A stretch of 64,000 nucleotides of DNA from Candidatus Gastranaerophilales bacterium. GTDB taxonomy: Bacteria; Cyanobacteriota; Vampirovibrionia; Gastranaerophilales; Gastranaerophilaceae. This document shows, piece by piece, positions 1-7,685 of the stretch (the stretch's first letter is position 1; each line of letters begins with the position of its first letter). The notes under the pieces are model-generated. The model made no database searches, was not told where the DNA came from, and saw only the letters and a program-made list of their open reading frames with translations. Location of the stretch: the NCBI GenBank assembly GCA_910586855.1, contig CAJUJH010000003.1:156492-220491 (forward strand), written 5' to 3'. The position numbers and the translations under genes were made by a program.

Positions 1-35
1 AAAGGTTTTAATTTAATTATGAGGAGAGCATTATT

Positions 36-809
36 ATGAAGATAGAACCTGTAAAAATTATTTCAAATTTGCAAACAGCAGTCCAAAAAGGTGTTCCGCA
101 AATACCAGTCTCAAAACCTGCAGCACAATTAAATGATGCTTGTGAAAAATTGCTGCAGGCGCAAGGTGTATCGGGAAAGGCGCAGCTATTAATACAAAAC
201 AGAACGCAGCCGCATCGCCTGCCTTTATTATTTCTGCCTGAAACCCTTTCTACAAAAGAAGCCCATCAAAAGATATGGGGGTTTCAAAGCTTTATAAAAA
301 GGGATTTAAAGCCCGAACAAAAAATTATTAAAGATTCATATTCTGTGGCAGATTTACTTGGAAAATTATATACAGCGGATGAAACAGTACACTCACCTGA
401 AGGATACACGGACGCCATCCATGATTGCATAAGTATAATTTTAAATAATAAAAAAGATGCCTATATGCTCCATCTTTCCCCCGGAAAGCACAAAAAGCAG
501 ACAGATATTGAACGTATGAAAGATAGAATTTCATCGTTTATTGATGCACTGAGCAAAGATAACCAAAGATGCTCCGCATTCCTCTATGGCGGACAGGAAG
601 GGGTAAGCGAAAAACTGCACGCAGATATCCTTGAAGCCCTAAAATCAAAAGGCATAAAACCTGATGAAGTATTGTTTGATAAATTTGGCGGCGGTCCCCA
701 CAGTATTTATTATAATGTAGATAAAGGCATCGTCCTTGATAATTATTCCAGATTTGGTTTAGATGACCTAAAGGCAAATTTTAAACTTGTCAATATTTCA
801 CCCGCCTGA
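36..809 (+). CDS. Orphan protein, possible CheD/CNF1-fold cysteine hydrolase
   Basis: 257 residues with no signal peptide or membrane segment. GAGGAG precedes the ATG at good spacing. I do not recognise a full-length family. The stretch DCISIILNN (Cys131) followed by MLHLSPG (His146) resembles the active-site Cys and His of the CheD/CNF1 superfamily of protein deamidases, where the two sit 15-17 residues apart on neighbouring strands. A later strand (AFLYGG) and a FGGG turn also fit that fold loosely. The first ~60 residues look disordered and may be a targeting leader. It stands alone, followed by a ~230-bp gap with no recognisable gene. The fold assignment is an inference from motif spacing; it could equally be an unrelated orphan. 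Confidence 0.5.
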   Translation: MKIEPVKIISNLQTAVQKGVPQIPVSKPAAQLNDACEKLLQAQGVSGKAQLLIQNRTQPHRLPLLFLPETLSTKEAHQKIWGFQSFIKRDLKPEQKIIKDSYSVADLLGKLYTADETVHSPEGYTDAIHDCISIILNNKKDAYMLHLSPGKHKKQTDIERMKDRISSFIDALSKDNQRCSAFLYGGQEGVSEKLHADILEALKSKGIKPDEVLFDKFGGGPHSIYYNVDKGIVLDNYSRFGLDDLKANFKLVNISPA

Positions 810-1043
810 AAAAGTTGTATTGACAGAGTTTAAAGGGGCGATTTTTCGCTGTTTTAAACCAAAACTCAATCTTAAGATCTAGATAATTTTATCCACCCCA
901 AATACCTTAAAATTCAATCCCTGTATTGATGATGGGCTCCTCCTTATAGGGTATTATTCAAGTGTAATCAGTCAAATGTATTACATTATTCATACTAAAA
1001 GACAAATAAAAAGTATTTAAAAATATAAAAAGCGGAGGATAAA

Positions 1044-1754
1044 ATGAGAAGAGCTGAGTTTTTAAGAAAGACAAAAGTACTTGTGGTAGATGATAATTAT
1101 GACCATGCTTCAGGGATTAGAGAATTAATCAACCTTGAAAATGATTATGAAGTAATTGCAAATGCCGGAAATGTAAATGTTGCACTTTCTTTAATTAAAA
1201 AATATCAGCCTGATATTGTTTTAATGGATATGAACATGCCTGATATTGACGGCATTACAGCAATCTCAGAAATTGAAAAATTAAACCTGACAACAAAAGT
1301 AATAGCACTTACAGGTTATGATGATGCTGATTTAATCTTCAGAGCAATGAAAATAGGAGCAAGAGGATATATCTTAAAAACTATGGCATCTGCTCAATTA
1401 ATCCATGCGCTTGATGAAGTAAGCCAAGGAAAAATCTATCTTCCAAACGTTTTATGCTCTAAGTTCTTTGAATATTTCCAAAACTTTGAAAAGAATGAAA
1501 AATTAAATGCAAAAGAAGACGAAGAAAACCTTCTAAACTACTTAACAAACAGAGAAGAAGAAGTATTAGGATTATTAACCCAAGGGGTAACATATAAAGG
1601 GGTTGCAAAAAAATTATTTATCTCTGAAACTACTGTTAAAACCCACGTTAATAATATTTTCCAAAAATTACAGGTTAATGACAGAACACAAGCTGTTTTA
1701 TACGCAATTAAAAAAGGTTTTATGACCAGAAACAACATAAAAATTGCAGTGTAA
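1044..1754 (+). CDS. NarL/FixJ-type response regulator
   Basis: A 236-residue two-component response regulator. The receiver domain covers roughly residues 9-130, with acidic pair Asp16/Asp17, phospho-acceptor Asp62 in VLMDMNMPDIDG, Thr90 and Lys112. A LuxR-type helix-turn-helix follows at about 165-230 (LTNREEEVLGLL, then SETTVKTHVNNIFQKL). It should bind DNA when phosphorylated. The start is supported by GCGGAGGA upstream. The histidine kinase gene begins 23 bases downstream on the same strand, so the two probably form a cognate pair. Target genes cannot be read from the sequence. Confidence 0.9.
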   Translation: MRRAEFLRKTKVLVVDDNYDHASGIRELINLENDYEVIANAGNVNVALSLIKKYQPDIVLMDMNMPDIDGITAISEIEKLNLTTKVIALTGYDDADLIFRAMKIGARGYILKTMASAQLIHALDEVSQGKIYLPNVLCSKFFEYFQNFEKNEKLNAKEDEENLLNYLTNREEEVLGLLTQGVTYKGVAKKLFISETTVKTHVNNIFQKLQVNDRTQAVLYAIKKGFMTRNNIKIAV

Positions 1755-1777
1755 ACCTTTTAAAACAGGAAAACAAT

Positions 1778-2998
1778 ATGTCTAAATTCTATCAAAATTT
1801 AAAAAACTTTATATTAATTGAAGACAGGCTGAACACCAGCCTGTTTTCCAAAAAGAGCATAATTTCAATAATAAGATGTATATTAGAACCTCTTGCAGCA
1901 GAAAATGTGCCATCGGTTATTATTCACAGACTAAAAAATACCGAAAATCTTGATAGTATTGTAAAAAGACTTGAATACTCAAGAAATATTGAGATGTACA
2001 ATTTTTTAGACCCTGATATTGTTCTAAAAGATGATTTAATTGAACTTGAATTTATTCTTTTAACATCATCCAGATACAATGCTGTATTTATGTGGGATTA
2101 TTCAGATGATGAAAAGAAAGAAAATTCATATGTTTATATGAAATTAAACTCAAAAAATGTAAATCATATCTTTGAAATTTTATCAAACAATATGAAGGTT
2201 GACCTAAAGGAAAAATTTTATTCATTTAAGCCTGAAAGACGTGAAAATGAGCTTTTAAACCATTGCATTTCAAATATTGTAAAAAATCTAAACGAAGCAA
2301 ACAACGAAAATGAATTTAATAATAATGCGCTAAATTTTGAGCCTAAAGATGAGTGTAAAAAATTAAAAGAGCAAATACGCCACACAAGCCATGAAATAAG
2401 AAATCAGCTAAGTGTTTTAGATATTTATTCAAAAATTTTAGAAAAGAAATTTAACGACGATAAAACTTCATCTTTAATTAGAAAATCCATTTCTTTAATC
2501 AATATGGAATTAAATGAACTTAAACAATTTGACAATCTTCAATTAAAAGAAACTTCCGTTGAAGATATTATCCCTGTTTCAATCCAAATGTTTGAAGAAA
2601 TTGTGAAACAAAACAATAATAAAATAATTTTTATAAATTCTACCCTTGATGGCGATAAAAGAAAAGTCTTACTAGATGAAGAAAAGTTTTTGGCTGTTTT
2701 AAACAATGTAATTAAAAATGCCAACCAATTCACACAAAATGATGAAATCATTATAGAGCTTTCAAAAGATAAAAATTACGTTAAAATCTCAGTTCAAAAC
2801 CACGGAGAACCCATTGAAGACAGCGTTAAAAATAAAATCTTTAAAGACGGTTTTACAACACGCGAAAACGGTTTTGGAATAGGGTTAAGCGTTTCAAAAA
2901 AATATTTAGCAGAACAATTGGGGTCAATTGAATTAACTTGCTCTGATGAAGAAAAAACAGAATTTTTAATTACACTACCCTTGATGGATGTTATTTAG
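1778..2998 (+). CDS. Cytoplasmic sensor histidine kinase
   Basis: A 406-residue kinase. An N-terminal region of ~190 residues, probably sensory, has no recognised domain and no membrane segment. The HisKA helix carries the phosphorylated His205 in HTSHEIRNQLS. The HATPase_c domain has an N box (LNNVIKNANQF, Asn309/Asn314) and a glycine-rich box GFGIGLSVSKKY near 365-376. The likely partner is the response regulator immediately upstream. Absence of a transmembrane segment indicates a cytosolic signal. The N-terminal region may resemble sensory domains of cyanobacterial kinases, but I cannot name it from sequence alone. Confidence 0.88.
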   Translation: MSKFYQNLKNFILIEDRLNTSLFSKKSIISIIRCILEPLAAENVPSVIIHRLKNTENLDSIVKRLEYSRNIEMYNFLDPDIVLKDDLIELEFILLTSSRYNAVFMWDYSDDEKKENSYVYMKLNSKNVNHIFEILSNNMKVDLKEKFYSFKPERRENELLNHCISNIVKNLNEANNENEFNNNALNFEPKDECKKLKEQIRHTSHEIRNQLSVLDIYSKILEKKFNDDKTSSLIRKSISLINMELNELKQFDNLQLKETSVEDIIPVSIQMFEEIVKQNNNKIIFINSTLDGDKRKVLLDEEKFLAVLNNVIKNANQFTQNDEIIIELSKDKNYVKISVQNHGEPIEDSVKNKIFKDGFTTRENGFGIGLSVSKKYLAEQLGSIELTCSDEEKTEFLITLPLMDVI

Positions 2999-3074
2999 TT
3001 TATATTTATTGAATTATATTTAGTACATTGAGAATTGAATAAATAAAGATACAGGCTAAAGATTTTAACCCGAC

Positions 3075-3121
3075 ATTTCAACTGACTTTAAAAGAAAGAA
3101 AGTCGCAATGTTAGTTGAAAT
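3075..3121. other. Long hairpin in a convergent intergenic region
   Basis: Arms ATTTCAACT (3075-3083) and AGTTGAAAT (3113-3121) enclose an inner stem GACTTT/AAAGTC (3084-3089 and 3099-3104). The two-step stem lies between the kinase gene and the opposing rpsA gene and would fold in RNA from either strand. It has no U-tract, so it is not a terminator by itself. Function unknown. Confidence 0.5.
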
Positions 3122-3125
3122 CAGC

Positions 3126-3162
3126 GAAAAAGAGCTAATACTGTTAATTGTACTAGCTCTTA
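3126..3162 (-). terminator. Rho-independent terminator of rpsA
   Basis: On the minus strand the stem AGAGCTAGTAC/GTATTAGCTCT is followed by TTTTTC, the form expected of an intrinsic terminator. It lies ~110 bases beyond the rpsA stop codon. Confidence 0.6.
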
Positions 3163-3190
3163 CACTAAAAGCTCTATTAAACTAGGGCTG

Positions 3191-3232
3191 CAGGTGTGGG
3201 TGTATTCGCCACCCATGCCTGTATTTTTATTT
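3191..3232 (+). terminator. Terminator of the histidine kinase operon
   Basis: Stem CAGG (3191-3194) plus GGGTG pairs with CACCC plus CCTG (to 3221), followed by TATTTTTATTTT on the plus strand. It would end the response regulator-kinase transcript before it runs into rpsA. Confidence 0.6.
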
Positions 3233-3272
3233 TAACCCATTTCCAACATTTTTCAACATGCAGATAAAAGTT

Positions 3273-4340
3273 TTATTTACCTGCATCTTCAAGGTTTGTG
3301 CTTAATGAAATCCTCTTATCATCAGGGTTAAATTTCAATATAACAGTATCTATCTCATCGCCAACATCTAAAATAACACCATGTTCATTTTGATACTGTA
3401 ATAATTCACCTTGCGGCAAAAGCGCTTCAACACAAGGATATACTTCAACAAATGCACCAAAATGTTTAATTCTTGTAATTTTACCCTTAACAATAGCGCC
3501 TTCTTGAATTTTGCCTTTAGCTTCAATCCAAGGGTCCGGTTCAAGATTCTTTAAGCTCAAAGATACTCTTTGTTTATCAAAATCTATACCTATAATTTCA
3601 ATATTTATCTTCTCGCCTACTTTTAGGATATCATTTGGATGGTCAACCCATTTCCAGCTGATTTGAGATAACGGCAATAACCCATCTACTCCGCCGATAT
3701 CAATAAATGCGCCAAAATCTGCAATTCTTACAACTTCACCTTTTACAACCTGACCAACTTCAAGCTGTCCGAATACATCTTTTTTAATATCTTCAATAGA
3801 ATCAGCATAAACTTTTCTGTTTGAAAGAATAAAATTATTTTGCGAAACATCAATGCTCAAAATCTTTAGTTCTATCTTTTGACCAATAATATTTTCAACT
3901 TCTTTTGCTCTTAGATGGGAAGACGGCACAAAACCGCGAACACCCATGACTTCAACAAGCACACCGCCCTTAACAGACTGCACCACAGTTCCTTCAATAA
4001 CTTTATCAGCCTCTTTAATTTCTTCTAATTGTTTCCAGCTGTATGCGCTTGCTACTTTTTTATATGAAACTGTAAAGCGCCCGTCTTCATCTTCTTCTCT
4101 TATGATTAAAAATTCATAAGCTTCATCTTTTTTTAGAATATCCTCAATGTTGTCCTCTTTATTAAGCTTTGCTTCTCTTTCAGGGCAAATTGCATTTGTT
4201 TTGGCACCAATATCTACAATGGCACCTTCTGAATCAAAACCGCAAACAGTTCCTTGAACTAAATCACCCTTCTGAAATTTATACTCATACTGACTTAATA
4301 GCTGCGCATATTCAGCATCGCTTAACTCATTAGACAACAT
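3273..4340 (-). CDS. rpsA: 30S ribosomal protein S1
   Basis: RNA-binding protein that helps the 30S subunit capture mRNA. Four S1 (OB-fold) repeats are visible in order, beginning GDLVQGTVCGF, DKVIEGTVVQSV, GQVVKGEVVRIADFGAF and GAIVKGKITRIKHFGAF. The last two carry the FGAF motif of well-conserved S1 domains. At 355 residues it matches the short S1 type of Cyanobacteria and many Gram-positives rather than the six-domain E. coli form. I place the start at the ATG at 4340 because a strong AAAAAGGAG lies 10 bases upstream; an in-frame TTG at 4364 would put that Shine-Dalgarno inside the gene. It is divergent from the WYL regulator pair. Confidence 0.92.
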   Translation of the reverse strand: MLSNELSDAEYAQLLSQYEYKFQKGDLVQGTVCGFDSEGAIVDIGAKTNAICPEREAKLNKEDNIEDILKKDEAYEFLIIREEDEDGRFTVSYKKVASAYSWKQLEEIKEADKVIEGTVVQSVKGGVLVEVMGVRGFVPSSHLRAKEVENIIGQKIELKILSIDVSQNNFILSNRKVYADSIEDIKKDVFGQLEVGQVVKGEVVRIADFGAFIDIGGVDGLLPLSQISWKWVDHPNDILKVGEKINIEIIGIDFDKQRVSLSLKNLEPDPWIEAKGKIQEGAIVKGKITRIKHFGAFVEVYPCVEALLPQGELLQYQNEHGVILDVGDEIDTVILKFNPDDKRISLSTNLEDAGK

Positions 4341-4428
4341 TAAAAAGATACTCCTTTTTATCAAACCTAAACCATTATTAAGATTATTATAACAAAAATT
4401 TATAAAATTTAAGAAAATATGTTAAAGT

Positions 4429-4458
4429 TTGACTTTACACATCTTAACATTGTATAAT
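4429..4458 (+). promoter_or_regulatory. Sigma-70-type promoter of the WYL gene pair
   Basis: TTGACT (4429-4434) and TATAAT (4453-4458) are separated by 18 bases, about 40 bases before the first WYL gene. The predicted 5' UTR is ~34 bases and has no clear Shine-Dalgarno. Confidence 0.7.
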
Positions 4459-4498
4459 AAATTTATCGCTGAATTTAGTTTATAAGAAAACGTTAGTT

Positions 4499-5416
4499 AT
4501 GGAATTAAAACAAAAAGTATCAACTACTGGTCTTAGGATATTATCTGTATTAGATATATTACTAAAAGGACCCGCTTCAAAAAATGAAATTTCAGACAGC
4601 CTTGTCAAAATTCCCTGGATAAAAAATATAACAAAAGAAACAATAGGGCTTGATATAAATACGCTGAAATCTGCAGGCTTTGAAATTGAAAACATGGGAA
4701 AAGCAGCCAATTACCGCTACAAAATCAATTGGAGCCCGATAAAATTCAAATTAACAAAAAAAGAGCTCTCCGTTTTATGTAATCTAAAAAATGCAGTAAT
4801 AGAACTGTCAGAGCCTTACTATATAATAAAACTTTATCGGTTGTTTGAAAAAATAACACAATTTATTGAAGATGATGATAATATAAATGAGCTTATGAAC
4901 TTTCAATATTTTCTAAATGTTGATTTTACCCTTCTAAATGAGCTTTATACCCTGATTAAAAGAAAAAAAGAGGTGAAATTATTATACAACTCACCTGATT
5001 TTGGACATAAAGAAATTTTAATTAAATTAAAAGAAATTAAATACAACAATTCAAAACTATATCTGACAGGATACAGCCCAAATTATCCAAACGTCGCAGT
5101 TTTGAGGGTGGATAATATTATCCAAGTTTTAAAAATATTAAAACCAAAAGAAAAAACCATAAAACCAAAAATGAACACTGTCGTTTATAAAATAAAAGCA
5201 GATGCAAAAAATAAAACCAACTTAATGGATGAAGAAAAAGTCATTTCCCAGAATAATAACTTCATAAAAATAGAATTAAAGTCCGATAATGATTTTATGA
5301 TAATTCAAAGACTTTTAAATTTCGGCAGTGATTTAGTTTATATAAAAAATAAAGACATAGAAGAAAAATATATATCCAAATTAAGCGCAATAAAAGAAAT
5401 TTATAAAGGGGAATAA
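4499..5416 (+). CDS. WYL-domain transcriptional regulator, first of tandem pair
   Basis: 305 residues. An N-terminal winged helix (about 1-75, including SKNEISDSLVKI and LDINTLKSAGFEIE) is followed by a linker and a WYL-like ligand-binding module around 155-225 (KLYLTGYSPNYPNVAVLRVDNI), then a C-terminal WCX-like extension. Family members sense nucleotides or nucleic acids and often regulate defence, DNA damage or carbon genes. The next gene starts one base after this stop and has the same architecture, so the two are probably duplicates that could heterodimerise. The ligand is unknown, and the signature residues are divergent. Confidence 0.75.
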   Translation: MELKQKVSTTGLRILSVLDILLKGPASKNEISDSLVKIPWIKNITKETIGLDINTLKSAGFEIENMGKAANYRYKINWSPIKFKLTKKELSVLCNLKNAVIELSEPYYIIKLYRLFEKITQFIEDDDNINELMNFQYFLNVDFTLLNELYTLIKRKKEVKLLYNSPDFGHKEILIKLKEIKYNNSKLYLTGYSPNYPNVAVLRVDNIIQVLKILKPKEKTIKPKMNTVVYKIKADAKNKTNLMDEEKVISQNNNFIKIELKSDNDFMIIQRLLNFGSDLVYIKNKDIEEKYISKLSAIKEIYKGE

Positions 5417-5417
5417 A

Positions 5418-6317
5418 ATGAAAACCAAAAATTTATCCACACCTTTAAAAATAATCAAAATTTTAAAACTTATGACTGAAAAACCTGTAGCCTTAGAGGA
5501 AATTATGTCATTTCTTGAAGAAGATAACAGTTTTGTAAATAAAGAAACAATCTCAAAATATTTTGCCACATTAAGAAATGCCGGATGTGACATTCAAAAA
5601 AGAAAAAATAAATTCTACATAAAATATCCTGTCTTAAATTTCACAAATACTGAACTCAGTACTCTTTCAATCCTTCAAAAAACAGCCTCTAATCTTTGCT
5701 CAAAAAAGGATAATGACGAATTTTTGAAGTTTATAGACAAGCTTTTTACTCTTGTTGATAAAACAGAAGTTAATTATTATAAAAATATTTTACAAAATTC
5801 AGAAAACAAAAGCCTTATAGATAAAGAATTAACCAATAGATTCAAAGACAAAATTGAAACCATATCCCAATTTATGGGAGCATCTGCCCAAAAAATAAAG
5901 ATAACATACCAAGAAAAAATTTATAATATAATTCCATTAAAATTTCATTATTTTAAACACTCTATCTGTCTTTTTGGATATGACTGTCTGAATAAAGTAA
6001 ACAAAAATTTTTCTTTAAGTCATATTTCAGATATCAAACAAACACCAATACTGGCTCAAAATATGGATTTCAGCCTATCTACCACTTTTAAAATAAAGGG
6101 AAGATTGAAAAACGGATATCTTTTAAAAGAAGGGGAAATTCTCTCCTCATATGATGATTACGCAATTGTTACAAATAAAAATGAGGATAAAGAAGTATTG
6201 TTCAAAAGGTTATTAAAATATGGCACCTATTGCGAAGTTTTATACCCTAAAAGCGACAGAGAAAAATTTATAAATTTGGTTGAAAACCTTATTTCAAGAC
6301 ATACCCAAAATGCCTAA
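5418..6317 (+). CDS. WYL-domain transcriptional regulator, second of tandem pair
   Basis: 299 residues, same layout as the preceding gene: winged helix (PVALEEIMSFLEE, ETISKYFATLRNAGCDI), central helical linker, WYL-like strand module (SICLFGYDCLNKVNKNFSLSHI) and a C-terminal WCX-like domain (EVLFKRLLKYGTYCEVLYP). AAAGGGGAA gives a good ribosome binding site inside the end of the upstream gene, so translation is probably coupled. It converges on the operon read from the other strand, with three bases between stop codons. Regulated genes are not evident. Confidence 0.72.
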   Translation: MKTKNLSTPLKIIKILKLMTEKPVALEEIMSFLEEDNSFVNKETISKYFATLRNAGCDIQKRKNKFYIKYPVLNFTNTELSTLSILQKTASNLCSKKDNDEFLKFIDKLFTLVDKTEVNYYKNILQNSENKSLIDKELTNRFKDKIETISQFMGASAQKIKITYQEKIYNIIPLKFHYFKHSICLFGYDCLNKVNKNFSLSHISDIKQTPILAQNMDFSLSTTFKIKGRLKNGYLLKEGEILSSYDDYAIVTNKNEDKEVLFKRLLKYGTYCEVLYPKSDREKFINLVENLISRHTQNA

Positions 6318-6320
6318 AAA

Positions 6321-7058
6321 TTAGAACATGCCAAGTTTTTTATTTAATTTTAAAATACTGTTTCTAATCTCTAAATCATTCGGGCTTACAACATATGCCA
6401 TTTGATAATAGCTTAAAGCAAGGTCCTCTTTACCGTATATTTCAAGCATCTTTGCGATATTAAAATAAGCATCGGTGCAATACGGGTTAATTTGAAGCGT
6501 TGCAAGATATTCTCTTGCAGCCTCTTTAAAATTACCAAGCATTCTTAAAATATCTGCTTTTAAAAAATGCCCCAAAGCATAATTATTATTGAATTTTAAT
6601 GCTTTATCTATCTGACTTATAGCCTCATCATATTTTTCTTCTTTTTTTAATTTGATTGCATAGGCATAAATGTATTCTGGTCTATTTGGATATTTTTTAA
6701 CCAATTTTTCAATATCTAAAGAAGCATCATCAAAATCTACTTCACCATTATTTGAAAAAGAAATATTATAAACGCTTGGAGCAATATTATTTCCCAAAGT
6801 CATATGATTTTTATTTCTTTTTTTCAAAAATACTTCAGAGCTTGAGAGCATATTAATGGGTTTAAATTTTACAAAATATCCAAGGTCAGAATATTCAATG
6901 TTTGGGATTCCTACAAAATCAAACGATGATTTATATATGACATTATCATTTATATCTTTTACATAATCGTATGAAATGCCGGCACTCATCTGGACAGCAT
7001 TAGCACTATTTATTGTAAATAAAACAATTAGCAACAATATAATATTTTGAATTTTCAT
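6321..7058 (-). CDS. Secreted TPR-repeat protein
   Basis: 245 residues. A signal peptide (MKIQNIILLLIVLF, cleavage after NSANA near residue 21) precedes an unassigned strand-rich segment of ~100 residues and then at least three tetratricopeptide repeats (PEYIYAYAIKLKKEEKYDEA, NYALGHFLKADILRMLGNFKEA, CTDAYFNIAKMLEIYGKEDLA). TPRs are protein-docking scaffolds, so this is likely a periplasmic partner protein. Its ATG overlaps the stop codon of the HD gene (TAATG), making it the last gene of the mcp-cheA-HD-TPR operon. Its link to chemosensory signalling is inferred from position only. Confidence 0.75.
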   Translation of the reverse strand: MKIQNIILLLIVLFTINSANAVQMSAGISYDYVKDINDNVIYKSSFDFVGIPNIEYSDLGYFVKFKPINMLSSSEVFLKKRNKNHMTLGNNIAPSVYNISFSNNGEVDFDDASLDIEKLVKKYPNRPEYIYAYAIKLKKEEKYDEAISQIDKALKFNNNYALGHFLKADILRMLGNFKEAAREYLATLQINPYCTDAYFNIAKMLEIYGKEDLALSYYQMAYVVSPNDLEIRNSILKLNKKLGMF

Positions 7059-7660
7059 TAATTAAATTGAACCTTTATATCCAATGTTTTTTCAAGAAGC
7101 TCTTTTTTCTTATCCAAAAGTTCCTTAAACCCGATATTTAACATTATATTTACGCTTAAAATTAATGTCAAAATTCTTGAATTTTCATCAAATTTAAGTT
7201 CAAAATCATCAACCATATTAAAATGATTATAGTCTAAAGCATCTGCAAGCCTTACTATCCCAGAAAAAACATCGACTTTTCTTTGCAAATTATTGTTAAG
7301 CATTTTGTAATATTTATGCTTATTAATATCGGGATGCGCTCTTCTATGGTATCTGACAATATTTGCAACAACAAGGTTGGATTCTTCATCCAGTCCTGAA
7401 ATTTTATTATCTATAATTAAATCCCGCCCGATTTTATGATGACCCTTATCCATTTTTTTTTCAAAAACAACACCTATATCATGCAATAAAGCCCCGTATT
7501 CAAGCAGTTTTATATCTTCTTTATTTTCAAATTGATTCAAATTAGGAAAAAAATTTTTTAATTTATAAAACATTCTGAGACTTAATCTTGCAACAAGTTT
7601 TGAATGGTCAATTAAAGAATCCTGCCATAAATAATTTTTCATAAAATCCTTTAATTCCAT
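7058..7660 (-). CDS. Stand-alone HD domain like the C-terminal part of Ppx/GppA
   Basis: 200 residues. Metal-binding HD signature: His19, His60-Asp61 in ALLHDIGVVF, HH at 74-75 and His105 in RYHRRAHP. The order and spacing resemble the C-terminal HD region of exopolyphosphatase/guanosine pentaphosphatase, but the N-terminal actin-like catalytic domain of that family is absent. Such domains hydrolyse phosphoesters or bind nucleotides. It starts 25 bases after cheA and overlaps the TPR gene, so it is co-transcribed with the chemosensory genes. A role in nucleotide signalling is a guess from domain and context. Confidence 0.75.
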   Translation of the reverse strand: MELKDFMKNYLWQDSLIDHSKLVARLSLRMFYKLKNFFPNLNQFENKEDIKLLEYGALLHDIGVVFEKKMDKGHHKIGRDLIIDNKISGLDEESNLVVANIVRYHRRAHPDINKHKYYKMLNNNLQRKVDVFSGIVRLADALDYNHFNMVDDFELKFDENSRILTLILSVNIMLNIGFKELLDKKKELLEKTLDIKVQFN

Positions 7661-7685
7661 TTTTTAATAAACCTTTTAATACTAC

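Noticed and set aside
810..1043. A TTGACA-driven small RNA after the first gene
   Set aside because: TTGACA at 822 has no -10 element at 16-18 bases; the following nested stem has no T-tract.
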